From NCBI GenBank assembly GCA_002440965.1, contig DJWJ01000019.1:15054-79053 (forward strand): DNA of 64,000 nucleotides. Reading direction: 5' to 3'. The notes under the pieces are model-generated. The model ran no database searches. It had not been told where the DNA came from and saw only the letters and a program-made list of their open reading frames with translations. The stretch is from Candidatus Omnitrophica bacterium UBA6233 (lineage in GTDB: Bacteria > Omnitrophota > Gorgyraeia > Gygaellales > Profunditerraquicolaceae). This document shows positions 32,356 to 42,541 of this stretch, piece by piece. Each line of letters starts with the position of its first letter. Positions within the stretch are counted from its first letter, which is position 1. The position numbers and the translations under genes were made by a program.

Positions 32356-33503
32356 TCATGACTCACCCGCTGCTGGAGCAAACTCTTTGCCGCACTAATG
32401 ACAGAACTAACCTCTATAGCCATCATGCAAAGGCTTACGAACTCATTTCCGAGTGGCGACAAATAAGGACAATCAGGTACTATTGCTCTTTCAATATCTA
32501 TACAAGGGCTACAAGATGCTCCTTTATAGAGTACGACCGCACTCTTGGAAAACGGCCGATACCGATTGGGAGAGTTTGGGCCAAAAAGCCCAATTACCCC
32601 TGCCCCTTGGGCGGCTGCCAAATGCATTGGCCCTGTATCATTGGCCACCACTAGCTTAACAACCGAAAACAATGAAATTAGCTGCCTGATATTTGTCTTC
32701 CCCGCTAGGTTGTTTACTTTTAACCGATATCTTGGCTCGACACTATTGACCAGATCATCGCAAAGTTTAACTTCGGCCTTACTTCCAGTTATACTAACGT
32801 TTAGCCCTTGCTCATCAATAATCCACTTAGCCAATTTAGCAAAGCAACTGACAGGCCATCTTCGGCCCAACCCGGTGTTACCCGACCCAGGATGCAAAAC
32901 TACCTGAACATTTAACGACCTTGCCCATTCAACATTTTCAGCATCACATGGCAATGATACTAATCCATCTAGATCCTGCTCTATTCCACAAGGTTTAAGC
33001 AATTGAACGAAATTAAGTGCCGCATGTATGGAAGAATTGAATAAAACTGAAGTTGTTGAACCTATATGTTTACACTGTCGGTCTGAATGAAACGCGACGC
33101 GATGGGGCGCATTTGTCGCTCGCGCGCATAATGCTGAAATCCTGGCAAACTGTTCAAAATCAACACACATTTCATAGCGAGACCTCCACAGCATCGCAAC
33201 TAGAGAGCAAAAACGCCAGATTTCACTTTCTTTAAAAAGAATTACATTATCAACCCACGAAGCAGAAGCTGCGATTTCATATCCTTCCCCCGTTGTAAGA
33301 AAATCAATCTGATAGTCTGGGAATTTTTCCTTGAACAACTTAACTCCCGACATGATTAGGACAACATCACCCATACCATACAATTTAATAAACAAAACCC
33401 TTCGGCTGTGGATCTTTCGTGGTGGCATAAACCGCAGGACGCTGCATATCAGAAAAAGCAACGGCACTCCCACCCAGTAATCCAGTAACTTACGTAATTT
33501 CAT
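32352..33503 (-). CDS. glycosyltransferase family 9 (heptosyltransferase-like)
   Basis: 383 residues. A short hydrophobic N-terminus (residues ~8-26) precedes VLFIKLYGMGDVVL near 36-49. The donor half has VVLHPGSGNTGLGRRWP near 211 and the hallmark NDTGPMHLAAA near 291-301. The GT-B fold and motifs are those of ADP-heptose/LPS transferases. It is the last intact gene of the upstream polysaccharide segment before the scarred accessory interval; its stop lies in the epimerase remnant. Donor sugar unknown. Confidence 0.88.
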   Translation of the reverse strand: MKLRKLLDYWVGVPLLFLICSVLRFMPPRKIHSRRVLFIKLYGMGDVVLIMSGVKLFKEKFPDYQIDFLTTGEGYEIAASASWVDNVILFKESEIWRFCSLVAMLWRSRYEMCVDFEQFARISALCARATNAPHRVAFHSDRQCKHIGSTTSVLFNSSIHAALNFVQLLKPCGIEQDLDGLVSLPCDAENVEWARSLNVQVVLHPGSGNTGLGRRWPVSCFAKLAKWIIDEQGLNVSITGSKAEVKLCDDLVNSVEPRYRLKVNNLAGKTNIRQLISLFSVVKLVVANDTGPMHLAAAQGAGVIGLFGPNSPNRYRPFSKSAVVLYKGASCSPCIDIERAIVPDCPYLSPLGNEFVSLCMMAIEVSSVISAAKSLLQQRVSHE

Positions 33504-33568
33504 TTGATTGCGACATTAAGTATCTTACTAAAAGCATTTTTAATTAAAGCCTTGCCCACCCGTTCTTC

Positions 33569-34330
33569 TCAATTTTCTGAGTGTCCAGTAAAATAGTTCG
33601 TTTCAAGCGAAGCATATTTAGACCACTCTAAAAATTCAGTTTTATATTCGTTAACTTTTCGAATACAATAAAATGATGCGACAGACATGGTTGGAAATAG
33701 TTTTGACAACAATCTTGAAATTATTTTAGGGAATGGATAAAATTGTGCGCCATAAAAATGCTCTAATTTACAGAAACCCACTCCTATATTTCTATAAAAT
33801 AGGACAACGTCTCTTTTAGAAAATACACGGACATGTGCTGACATTAGTTGATTGCACGTTGGATGATACCCTAGCATCATAAGAATACGGTTATGTAAGG
33901 ACAAAATATTAGGAACACCCATAAAAAAAATCCCGTTTTTTTTCAAACACCTAAACACCTCATGGTTTATCCAGAATATTTCTTTTGTATGTTCCAAGAA
34001 TTGATTAGATATTATAAAATCAACAGATTCATCTTCAAATGGTAATTTATCATTTTCAATATTTATTACAATCGGTTTGATACCAAGTGATCTCAATTTA
34101 TCCGCATTCCATGAACCAAAATCTACTCCGTAAAGTTCAGCGCCGGGGTAATATTGTTTTACAATAGACAAATCGTATCCGAGACCACATCCAATATCTA
34201 TGACCTTCCCCAGCTTAGAAACGTTAATCTTCTTAACAATGTTTTCAAGAATGTGTCTACCACTTGTCTCTGTATGGTCCACGACTTTTAATCTACTTGT
34301 AGAACCTGGGATAACATTTTTAAAGAACAT
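33569..34330 (-). CDS. class I SAM-dependent methyltransferase
   Basis: 253 residues with VIDIGCGLGYDLSIVK (motif I, ~42-57), GVDFGSWN (~71) and SVDFIISNQFLEHTKE (~104-119), i.e. a Methyltransf_11/23 domain. The C-terminal ~60 residues have a hydrophobic patch (FYPFPKIISRLLSKLF) that could touch the membrane. Probably methylates a sugar or lipid-linked intermediate. A 30-bp gap separates it from the upstream GT4 gene. Confidence 0.8.
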   Translation of the reverse strand: MFFKNVIPGSTSRLKVVDHTETSGRHILENIVKKINVSKLGKVIDIGCGLGYDLSIVKQYYPGAELYGVDFGSWNADKLRSLGIKPIVINIENDKLPFEDESVDFIISNQFLEHTKEIFWINHEVFRCLKKNGIFFMGVPNILSLHNRILMMLGYHPTCNQLMSAHVRVFSKRDVVLFYRNIGVGFCKLEHFYGAQFYPFPKIISRLLSKLFPTMSVASFYCIRKVNEYKTEFLEWSKYASLETNYFTGHSEN

Positions 34331-34360
34331 ATTTCTTTATCTCCTTAATGTTTATTGATA

Positions 34361-35545
34361 TCATTCTCGTATCGCCTTTAAATAGATATCTTCGATTTGT
34401 GTTGTTGTTACCTTATTACAAAAAAGAGATTTAATTCTATCGGATGCCGCAATCCCCATTTCTTTTCGAAGATTCTCATCAAAAAGAACCTTTATTGCAC
34501 GAGACAAAGCTTGAATATCTCCCAATGGGACCAATATTCCCGTTTTGTTTTCTACAATCATCTCCGGAATTCCTCCGACCTTTGTGGCAATTACTGGAAT
34601 CTGCATTGCTCCAGCTTCGAGCACTACCCGTGACGACGCCTCCGTGTGCGATGGTGCAACTAGGATATCCATACATTTCATAACGGCAGGAACGCTCTTC
34701 ACAAAACCCGTAAAAATAACTTCGCTGGCAATTCCTAACTCAAAAGCCAAATCCTTTAGAGAATTAAGCTCCGGACCGTCACCTACAACCAAACAGCAGA
34801 AGACAGATACACCTTCCTGCTTCAGTATGGCTAGCGCTTCAAATAACTCCCGATGCCCCTTCAGCTGAATTAACCGTCCGACGATACCAATAACTAACAC
34901 GCCATCCTTAATTCCAAATTCTTCACAAAGGCCAGAATCAGGCATGCTACAATTATAATAGCCTAAATCGATCCCAGTATAAACGGTAATAACCTTCTCA
35001 TTATTCTTACCAGATTTCCGAAAAAAAGACGCAGCCTTATCCGAAACGGGAAGAACATAATCCATAGTATTAAGAATTATTGTTCGCAGAATTCTGCTCG
35101 TCGTATTTACCTCAAAATCGTCCATTATCTGGCAAACAGCGGGCCTACGCGTTATTTTTGCGGCAATTCCTCCAACAATTCTCATAATGTTGTCACCTGG
35201 ATGTAACAAATCAATCTGATTAATATTTATATATCGAATTAGTCTTTTCAAGAGCACAACAACATGCCAACAATAATAAACCAAATGGTATGGATCATAT
35301 TTGACAGAATTACGTCCCAGTGAAGCAATTTTTTTAGGAAAAGAGATGACTTCAACGTGAACGCCACACGCTCGTGCTTCAGACGTAAAAGCATTCTCTT
35401 GAGTGCTCACAATAAACGGAGTAAAAAGATCTTTGTCCAAACCTTTAATCAATGACAGGGTATTAACCTGACCCCCTCCGAGCGGCTTTACCCCGTGCTC
35501 CAAGAACAGTATGTTGTATTTACGTCTTACGGCTCTTTTATCCAT
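34361..35545 (-). CDS. family 4 glycosyltransferase
   Basis: 394 residues, GT-B fold. GGGQVNTLSLIKGL near 22-35 is the acceptor-domain glycine loop; VITVYTGIDLGYY near 196, IGIVGRLIQLKGH near 222-234 and the donor-site SHTEASSRVVLEAGA (E-x7-E) near 299-313 are classic. It retains configuration and usually uses GDP-mannose, UDP-sugars or related donors. It belongs to the glycan-assembly segment between Wzy and the methyltransferase. Confidence 0.9.
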   Translation of the reverse strand: MDKRAVRRKYNILFLEHGVKPLGGGQVNTLSLIKGLDKDLFTPFIVSTQENAFTSEARACGVHVEVISFPKKIASLGRNSVKYDPYHLVYYCWHVVVLLKRLIRYININQIDLLHPGDNIMRIVGGIAAKITRRPAVCQIMDDFEVNTTSRILRTIILNTMDYVLPVSDKAASFFRKSGKNNEKVITVYTGIDLGYYNCSMPDSGLCEEFGIKDGVLVIGIVGRLIQLKGHRELFEALAILKQEGVSVFCCLVVGDGPELNSLKDLAFELGIASEVIFTGFVKSVPAVMKCMDILVAPSHTEASSRVVLEAGAMQIPVIATKVGGIPEMIVENKTGILVPLGDIQALSRAIKVLFDENLRKEMGIAASDRIKSLFCNKVTTTQIEDIYLKAIRE

Positions 35546-35574
35546 CTACTCTCCAGTGATCCAATTTTACCAGT

Positions 35575-36756
35575 CTACTGCAAGTAACGATTTATATGCG
35601 GAACGTGAAAGTGAAGGTCCTTTAAATAATAAAAGATAAAGAAAAAAGGAATAAAATCAAATCGATTAAAAAAAATAAACAAATCACTCGAGGCCCGCAG
35701 AATTAGAGCCAACAATAAAAAGAAAAAGACTTTATTTGTCCTATAAAACTTAAAAAGGGCAAAAATAATTAGTATCAGAGTCATTAATCCCATAAAGCCA
35801 GTTTGTAAATGAAGATTAATAAACGAATTATGATAATTATATTCGTTAATTTCCCCTTCAGGCCATAGGTCTTTAACTACATTAACACCGAATATAACCC
35901 GTGATGTATCTAAATTATTAAAATAGTTGGTCCACATAGCCCAACGCACAGGATCCTTCTTCACTTCCTCTCCCACTATAAAACTATCCCTCGCATTCCT
36001 AAAAAAAGAATAATCCATAGCAAACTTAGACCAAGCAAAATATGCAATAAACAAACAAATAATTGCATAATAAATAAATTTTAGTTTAGCTCGAAAACTG
36101 ATGAATAAAAGCCCAAGAAAAAGCACAAGACTTGAAACGATCCCGGAACGACCGATCCCCCAGATTGAAATAACCAAAGTAAGAAATGCCGGCTTCAAAT
36201 CAATCTTTTTCTTCTCCATACTCAATATAATATATAAGGAGACACAAGCGACCAATATCACCATCGAGATACCGTTACGGCTGCAATATTTCAAAGCGGC
36301 GTATCCTGGAACTCCAGTAAACATTAACATCAGAAAATAGCTCGCGAGGCCATAAAACACAATATATCCACCCCAATTATAGACATACCTCCTAACCAGA
36401 ATCAGGGCAGCTCCGAAACTAGATGTGATAAAAACGTAAGGTTGAAATGATCTCCAGCCTGTTCGCCCTACAAAAAGCGATGAAACCAAAAAAGATATAA
36501 CAAGAAACCCTACAAATATATATATCGAAACATACTCTCTGCGAATCCTGGTGCTTAAAAGTATGATAGCGAGCATACCAAGCAACATGTTTACTTTAAT
36601 TAATACATCAATGTTCCAAATAAAGGAGATTAATGATAAAGCGAGGCATAAAGAATAAAGAATAGTGAAAAATAATTTTTTTACTTTATAACTTTCTGGC
36701 AAAATAGAGTTTGAGAGCTCTGCACAACTCTGTTGATTATAATTTTTAATGTTCAT
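35575..36756 (-). CDS. wzy: O-antigen polymerase (Wzy-like)
   Basis: About 393 residues with ~11 hydrophobic helices and a large periplasmic loop around residues 265-310 (DPVRWAMWTNYFNNLD and EYNYHNSFINLHLQTG), the layout of Wzy/O-antigen ligase-like proteins. Low sequence conservation and the neighbouring wzx (42.5 kb) and glycosyltransferases favour polymerase. ATG at 36756 is preferred; the 14-codon longer option lies inside the upstream methyltransferase gene. Confidence 0.75.
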   Translation of the reverse strand: MNIKNYNQQSCAELSNSILPESYKVKKLFFTILYSLCLALSLISFIWNIDVLIKVNMLLGMLAIILLSTRIRREYVSIYIFVGFLVISFLVSSLFVGRTGWRSFQPYVFITSSFGAALILVRRYVYNWGGYIVFYGLASYFLMLMFTGVPGYAALKYCSRNGISMVILVACVSLYIILSMEKKKIDLKPAFLTLVISIWGIGRSGIVSSLVLFLGLLFISFRAKLKFIYYAIICLFIAYFAWSKFAMDYSFFRNARDSFIVGEEVKKDPVRWAMWTNYFNNLDTSRVIFGVNVVKDLWPEGEINEYNYHNSFINLHLQTGFMGLMTLILIIFALFKFYRTNKVFFFLLLALILRASSDLFIFFNRFDFIPFFFIFYYLKDLHFHVPHINRYLQ

Positions 36757-36764
36757 GTATTCAT

Positions 36765-37736
36765 CTAAGATCGTTGAGCAACCAGCGTCCAATGCCAACA
36801 GAATTTGCGTAATAAAGGGACTCGTGACAGAAAATCATCAAATGCAACAAGCGCCCGCTGCAGAGTAATCGGAAGGTCAATCATCCGTTCTGCCGGACGC
36901 TTTGAATTTATATATAGTACGACATAATGAACAAAACCGCCGAGATACCAGATGCGCTGTAAACTCACCTTTTTCAGCCCCTCCGCCCTAAGGAAATGCT
37001 CAAAATCTGCTTCGGCAAACCCTTTAGTTTCCATATCCCCAATTGAAGTTTCTCCTGGATTAATATTCCGGTTCGGGTGCAGCATTCTGCTAAGAAACCT
37101 CATCACTGGCATAACCGTATAATAAGGCCACCGGTTAGGCTCAAAACCAATTACTAGTTGACCACCCGGCTTAAGAGCACGGTTGGCTGCTGCGAAAAAA
37201 CTTCCAGGAGATGGTAAATGGTGAAGCGCTGCTACAATCAATACTGCATCCAAGCTATTATCCGGACATGGCAATTGCTCGGCATCACAAACAACAAATA
37301 CTGTGTGAGCGTTCTGTCCATTATCGAATGCACGCCTGCGTGCTCTCTTTACCATACCGACAGCAACATCACTCTCAATTACTGTAATCCCCATATTTTT
37401 TAGCCGGCAAGCTTCTAAACCGCCGCCTCCACCGACCACAAGAACAACAGCCCCCTCTTGATAATTACCGAAACAAACCAAGTAGTCATCATGATAACGA
37501 GACACGCGGTATGAGAACCTATGGGCGCGCTCTGCAAAGTAATCTGCATTATTTGAGTGAAATTTAGCTTCAAGAATTTTAAACTCCTCCAATTGCGGAG
37601 GCAACAGGATAGGAATGCCATCGTCCACAGGATAGGTCGCTTTGCAAGATAAACATTCCATCTGATTAACGCCGACTCTCTTCAAGCTCCCCTTACATAA
37701 TGGACATGCCAAAAATGGCATCAGATCATCCGACAT
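36765..37736 (-). CDS. Trm112-like zinc ribbon fused to a SAM methyltransferase
   Basis: 323 residues. The N-terminal zinc ribbon has C11-x2-C14 and C28-x2-C31 in a Trm112/YcaR-like context (TYPVDDGIPILLP). The SAM domain follows: VLVVGGGGGLEACRL near 100, VCDAEQLPCPDNSLDAVL near 149, AALHHLPSPG near 170. Such two-part methyltransferases are frequent in O-antigen loci. The substrate may be a sugar or lipid-linked intermediate; not determinable. Confidence 0.82.
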   Translation of the reverse strand: MSDDLMPFLACPLCKGSLKRVGVNQMECLSCKATYPVDDGIPILLPPQLEEFKILEAKFHSNNADYFAERAHRFSYRVSRYHDDYLVCFGNYQEGAVVLVVGGGGGLEACRLKNMGITVIESDVAVGMVKRARRRAFDNGQNAHTVFVVCDAEQLPCPDNSLDAVLIVAALHHLPSPGSFFAAANRALKPGGQLVIGFEPNRWPYYTVMPVMRFLSRMLHPNRNINPGETSIGDMETKGFAEADFEHFLRAEGLKKVSLQRIWYLGGFVHYVVLYINSKRPAERMIDLPITLQRALVAFDDFLSRVPLLRKFCWHWTLVAQRS

Positions 37737-37754
37737 AAAAGATCCCCCCTCATT

Positions 37755-38783
37755 CTAAACTTCAGTGACCAGCCTTTTCCTCGTGATAGCTTGCAATTTT
37801 CTTATAGCCCATATAGCCGAAGTTATAATTTGTAAATTAATTAAAGCCATTTTTTTAGTTTTTCGATTCTTTATTAAATAACCTAACCATATAAAAGGAC
37901 TATATAAAATTCGTAAAGGGAAACATAAGAGAATCATCAGCACATAAGATAAAGCTGCCTGACTGCCTCCACCATACTCTAGAAAATAAAGATAATCCCC
38001 TTCACAATATAACTTTGCTGTATCTACTATCCATTTCGGTTCTGCTTTTGAACGACTTATTCCTACAAAATGTACTATTTCAACATCTGCCAAATAATAA
38101 ATTCTAAATCCAGCCTTCCTTATTCTACAACAATATTCTACATCCTCATAAAACATCGGTAATTTTTCATCTAATCCACCCAGCTTTCTGTAAATAGATC
38201 CCGGAAACATCATATAGCCACCGTGAAGCAAATCTACGTCGCAGCTATTATTATGATCCCAATATCCCATTTCTGATGGTTTAAGAAACTTCCATTTCGG
38301 AAATATTGTATCAATAAAGAAGATTTGCCAAAACTTGCTCCAAATCGACGGAAACGATCTAGCGCATGAAAATAAAATTTCACCGTTGCCCTTGAGTGTT
38401 TTAACGCCAATGCACCCAATAGAATCTTCATTTTTTAAAACATGCAGGGATTGCTGAAGAGCGTTATTCTTGATTAAAGTGTCCGGATTAAGCATCAGAA
38501 AATACTTTCCTCGAGCAATAGTGAAAGCCTGATTATTTGCGGCAGGAAAACCGACATTTTTTTTATTTTTAATTAGGATTACCTCTGGAAAACTCGCAGC
38601 AATATTTATTACAGAATTATCAGATGAACAATTATCCACAACGATTATTTCATATCTTAATCCATCGGCATTTTCCTTTATAGACATAATACACTTTTGC
38701 AAATAACCCCATGAATTCCAATTTACAATAATAATAGATAAATCAATTAGTTCATTATTCGATTTTGAGTAAAATACGCTCAT
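37755..38783 (-). CDS. family 2 glycosyltransferase (rhamnosyltransferase-like)
   Basis: 342 residues from ATG 38783 (AGGA upstream; a TTG start 6 codons earlier is weaker). The GT-A domain has LSIIIVNWNSWGYL, VDNCSSDNS, FLMLNPDTLI (metal motif in the N-P-D form) and YEDVEYCCRIRKAGF, all typical of GT2 rhamnosyltransferase-type enzymes. A C-terminal hydrophobic segment (residues ~275-305) suggests membrane association. It may use the GDP-rhamnose made by the next gene upstream, but that is inference. Confidence 0.87.
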   Translation of the reverse strand: MSVFYSKSNNELIDLSIIIVNWNSWGYLQKCIMSIKENADGLRYEIIVVDNCSSDNSVINIAASFPEVILIKNKKNVGFPAANNQAFTIARGKYFLMLNPDTLIKNNALQQSLHVLKNEDSIGCIGVKTLKGNGEILFSCARSFPSIWSKFWQIFFIDTIFPKWKFLKPSEMGYWDHNNSCDVDLLHGGYMMFPGSIYRKLGGLDEKLPMFYEDVEYCCRIRKAGFRIYYLADVEIVHFVGISRSKAEPKWIVDTAKLYCEGDYLYFLEYGGGSQAALSYVLMILLCFPLRILYSPFIWLGYLIKNRKTKKMALINLQIITSAIWAIRKLQAITRKRLVTEV

Positions 38784-38864
38784 TAAAATTCCTGGCTCCA
38801 ATACATATTTTTAGATTGCCCTATTTCCTGTCTACAATTTCCAGCGACCGGCCGATAGAAAAGT

Positions 38865-39821
38865 TTAATTAATTCTGATTCTACCTCTCCACCACTCTAA
38901 AAGATCTATCAAAGAATTTTCTATCGTATATTGAGGTATCCAGCCCAAACTGCTTAGTTTTATATTATCTCCAACGAAGTCAGGAACATCAGACGGCCTG
39001 AGCTTATTTTTATCTATTTCTAGCAGAATATCTTTCCCAGAAAATGTGATTAGTTTATTCAATATTTCTTGAATTTTAATAGACTTCCCCGTGCATACAT
39101 TATAGACTTCACCAGCCTTGCCACTATTGATGATTCTCCAATAAGCGCTAACTACATCCCTTATATCTGTAAAATCTCTCTTCGCCTCAAGATTCCCGAC
39201 TTTTATACACGTTTTCTTACCGGTTTCAACATCAACGATTTGCTTTACAATATCTGAACATACAAAGCCTAAAGGCTGTCTCGGTCCAGTATAATGAAAT
39301 GTCCTCGTAAAATAAATATTTAATCCAAAGTTTTTAAGATAATAAAATCCAATTTCTTCTTGTACTTTCTTGCTAATTGCATAAGGATTAATAGAATTCA
39401 AGGGATAGGTTTCTTTTATGGGCATCTTATCTTCTGGAACTTTTCCATACTCTTCAGCTGATCCCGGAATAAGAATCTTGGCTTGCGGTACAATTTTCCT
39501 TATACCCTCCATCAAGTTTGTTGTCCCAATTATATTTGTTTGGAAGGTTGGAATTGGATTATTTAAAGAATCGAAAACTGAAACATATGATGCAAAATGA
39601 AAGATGACATCAGGTTGAGTCGTACTTAATGCTCTTTCGATTGAGTAAACATCATTGATATCGCATTCAAAAAGAGTTGCTTCACTAAAATTATCCGTGA
39701 TGTTTCTGTTTCCCGTAGAATGCCTGAATGTTCCATACAAATTATTATCATCTATATGTTTCAAAAAATGGTACATGGAAGTCCCCGCAAACCCTGTGAT
39801 ACCCAAAACTAGTATTTTCAT
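38865..39821 (-). CDS. GDP-6-deoxy-D-mannose reductase-like (RMD)
   Basis: 318 residues, extended SDR: LGITGFAGTSMY at 6-17, DVIFHFASYVSVFDSL near 71, GSAEEYGKVP near 121 and YxxxK in YAISK near 146. FHYTGPRQPLGFVCSDI and GNLEAKRDFTDIRDVV match RMD and related GDP-sugar reductases. It would reduce GDP-4-keto-6-deoxymannose (from Gmd at 61.7 kb) to GDP-D-rhamnose. A 4,6-dehydratase or a reductase for another keto-sugar is possible. Confidence 0.8.
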   Translation of the reverse strand: MKILVLGITGFAGTSMYHFLKHIDDNNLYGTFRHSTGNRNITDNFSEATLFECDINDVYSIERALSTTQPDVIFHFASYVSVFDSLNNPIPTFQTNIIGTTNLMEGIRKIVPQAKILIPGSAEEYGKVPEDKMPIKETYPLNSINPYAISKKVQEEIGFYYLKNFGLNIYFTRTFHYTGPRQPLGFVCSDIVKQIVDVETGKKTCIKVGNLEAKRDFTDIRDVVSAYWRIINSGKAGEVYNVCTGKSIKIQEILNKLITFSGKDILLEIDKNKLRPSDVPDFVGDNIKLSSLGWIPQYTIENSLIDLLEWWRGRIRIN

Positions 39822-39834
39822 ACAGCCTCCCGCT

Positions 39835-40896
39835 CTAACGTCTGATTTTCAGGCTAATATATTTTACCATTATTGATGTAACATAACGCTTATAATAATA
39901 AGTACTGTTCTCTAAATCTACGAGGTAAATTTCTGCATTGGTATAATAAAAACGAAAAATCGTAAAATACGCATATAATCCGAGATTAAGAAAAACTCCG
40001 GGCAATTGCGCTATGAGCCGTGTAAAAAAACGATCTATAGTGGAATCCAACCGTTTCATAAGAAATTCTTTATATTCTCTCAACGTATATGCGCCTCTTG
40101 CCCGATAAATCAGCAATGTCTTAAAGCGACGCCAGGGTTCACGCGGACAAACCCGATGCCTGGCAGATTCCGAAAAGTCAGAAAATGACCATATTAAATT
40201 TGGCCAAATAAGTAGAGAGACCTCAAAACATTTATTCGTCCACAAAGAATTCCCATATCTAATCGAGATCATCGGATTTGCGAGAACTACAATCTTTCCA
40301 GCAATAGGGCTCTGAAAAATAACAGCAACGTGAACAAAGAGAGTCCCAAAATATGTTTTTTTCTCTCTCGCATTCCATAGCGATCGCTTGAATACAATAC
40401 AACCAATGAACGAAAGATAGCTAGCAACATCAATAAATAACTGCTCTGAATCTTCTCTCTGATATATTCGGTTATCTACAAAATTAAGGTAGCGTTTTTT
40501 TAGCACCTTAGAAAGATTGACATTCTTTATTTCAGCATTTACAAGAATCAACTCATAGTTGTGCTGAAACTCATCTAAAACAGCCTTAATCGCACCTGGC
40601 TTTAAAATATCATCATCAGAAAACAACCAACAATACTTACCTTCAGCTAATTCAACAGCACGACAGCAATCCTGATCAAACCCTCCCTTAGCAGCAAGGC
40701 GAATATAGCGAATAAGCGGAAATTTTTGTTGATAATTCTTTACAATTTCTCCCGTATTGTCAGTTGAGGCTCCATCCACAATAATAATTTCAACTTCATT
40801 TGTCGCTTGTGAAACAATACTATCTAATGCTTCCCCAATCAACATTGCACGATTAAATGTGGCGATACAAATTGATAAAACAATATTATTACTCAT
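39835..40896 (-). CDS. family 2 glycosyltransferase
   Basis: 353 residues from ATG 40896 (AGGGA upstream, overlapping region with the previous stop). VLSICIATFNRAMLIGEAL at 6-24, VDGASTDNTGEIV near 39 and the metal motif LFSDDDIL near 92-99 place it in GT2. The C-terminal half is basic with a hydrophobic stretch (GVFLNLGLYAYFTIF). Acceptor and donor unknown. It lies in the Wzx-linked assembly segment. Confidence 0.85.
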   Translation of the reverse strand: MSNNIVLSICIATFNRAMLIGEALDSIVSQATNEVEIIIVDGASTDNTGEIVKNYQQKFPLIRYIRLAAKGGFDQDCCRAVELAEGKYCWLFSDDDILKPGAIKAVLDEFQHNYELILVNAEIKNVNLSKVLKKRYLNFVDNRIYQREDSEQLFIDVASYLSFIGCIVFKRSLWNAREKKTYFGTLFVHVAVIFQSPIAGKIVVLANPMISIRYGNSLWTNKCFEVSLLIWPNLIWSFSDFSESARHRVCPREPWRRFKTLLIYRARGAYTLREYKEFLMKRLDSTIDRFFTRLIAQLPGVFLNLGLYAYFTIFRFYYTNAEIYLVDLENSTYYYKRYVTSIMVKYISLKIRR

Positions 40897-40898
40897 AT

Positions 40899-42485
40899 TC
40901 ACTTCCCTGATCCTGCCATCTTTAATGCCAACGCTTCGACGCGGGCAGCAGCCATACCGTCTGCTTGATATGCATAACGCTTTAAAAAATCTTGGCGCGC
41001 AGATTCAAGTTTTACCTTTGTATTAGCCTCTGAACCATCCGCAATCATTCTAAATATATTTATGATCTCCTGACATGATTCAGGAATAAGGACTGCGCCA
41101 GAATCTTTAAAAATATCGCTGAAAACCCAACCTGGAAAAACAGGACAAATGGTAAGTTTACCAGCGATAAGCGCATCTATGGTCGCTGTGGAACCAAAAG
41201 AAATAAAAGCGTCGCAAATCCGGATTAACTCCCTAATGTCTGACTTCTGAGAAACAAAAATAATATTTTTATATTTTTTAGCCAAAGCACGCGTTTGGCG
41301 CACATTTTCAACCGGATGAGGTTTAACTACAAGACTTATTCCCGGCGTCTTATCAGCAGCCTGAAATATAGCACACTTCATAGAACGTAAGAATTCCGGA
41401 TTTGAGTATTTATCATGGGTCTTCAAATGGTAAGTAGAAGCCAACACGACCATCGCGTTTTCTTCCGGTACACGTAACATGGCGCGCTTCGATTTAACCT
41501 CTGAATTAGACAGATTAACAAGAAAATCATGACGTGGCGAACCTGTTATAATAATTCTCTCTGAGGAAACTTTCTGTTTCAGCATTGCCTCTTTCGAAAC
41601 ATCCCCCCAGACAGCAACGCGATCTGCAGTAAGAAAACGCCACTCGATCCCTTCATCCCCAGCTAAACCAAACTGGATATCCATACAAGGAATACCCATA
41701 AGCCGGCAAAGTAGCGTATAAATTCGCGTCCGAGGATCAGCTGTATCAGAATTAATTACCATTGCAGGACGATGCTTCTCTAAAATATGCCGAGCTACAA
41801 CAGCATGCGGGATAATAAGAGGCAAATAAACCCGAAAAAACCGATTAAATAAATTTTTAAAATTCCTTACCAGATGACGGTCATTATCAGGCACTGCGTT
41901 TAATAATGCATTTGATAATCGTAAATTTATTTCAATTTGGTAAATTGATTTCTGTAGTTTAGAAACCTGCCCCCCTATTTGTTCACCCCAATGCTGCCAC
42001 AATGTTTGATATCTACAATTTTCAAAGGAAGATAGTTTCTTATCAAAACGATTCTGATCGCCCAATACTACTATGTTACAATCTTTATGCATAACTAATC
42101 GGCTAACTACCGGCCGGAGAACATCTCTGTACATCTGATTAGTAAAACCAAGACAAAGAAGAGTTTTCCCGATTGGCCATGATGAACATCCATGCGTATT
42201 GTGGCGGTGACGAATTAAATTACGCAAGCCGTGTTTAAATCGAATCAGACCTGGCCTTATTCGCTGCATCATGTCTTTAGATGAAATATCGGATGCTAAT
42301 ACGGTTGGTATATGACTGTGTGCAAATTCAGCAGAGAACACATCCCAGAATTGTATGCCCTCCACAGTAAGTGTTGTCGACAATGTTTTCCCGTTAGAAA
42401 GATTAAATTTACCGAACTCTTCAACTAAGGATGCGGAATAATTCAGCGTATCTATAACATTTAACATAGATTTATCTTTAGTCAT
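40899..42485 (-). CDS. GT-B-like surface carbohydrate transferase (CDP-glycerol transferase-like fold)
   Basis: 528 residues, no membrane helices. The C-terminal half has IIITGSPRHDFLVN near 320, VVLASTYHLKTHDKY near 350, LVVKPHPVENVRQ near 390 and FISFGSTATIDALIAGK near 434. The H-P and S-T...D-A pattern recalls CDP-glycerol glycerophosphotransferases and capsule/surface carbohydrate GT-B proteins. The N-terminal ~200 residues are not recognised. The start is uncertain: ATG 42485 lacks a clear ribosome site and ATG 42467 is an alternative. Confidence 0.65.
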   Translation of the reverse strand: MTKDKSMLNVIDTLNYSASLVEEFGKFNLSNGKTLSTTLTVEGIQFWDVFSAEFAHSHIPTVLASDISSKDMMQRIRPGLIRFKHGLRNLIRHRHNTHGCSSWPIGKTLLCLGFTNQMYRDVLRPVVSRLVMHKDCNIVVLGDQNRFDKKLSSFENCRYQTLWQHWGEQIGGQVSKLQKSIYQIEINLRLSNALLNAVPDNDRHLVRNFKNLFNRFFRVYLPLIIPHAVVARHILEKHRPAMVINSDTADPRTRIYTLLCRLMGIPCMDIQFGLAGDEGIEWRFLTADRVAVWGDVSKEAMLKQKVSSERIIITGSPRHDFLVNLSNSEVKSKRAMLRVPEENAMVVLASTYHLKTHDKYSNPEFLRSMKCAIFQAADKTPGISLVVKPHPVENVRQTRALAKKYKNIIFVSQKSDIRELIRICDAFISFGSTATIDALIAGKLTICPVFPGWVFSDIFKDSGAVLIPESCQEIINIFRMIADGSEANTKVKLESARQDFLKRYAYQADGMAAARVEALALKMAGSGK

Positions 42486-42541
42486 ATATTTAAATCAAGT
42501 TGTGCCATATATTCCATATTTACTCCCAAGCTGATAATCAC

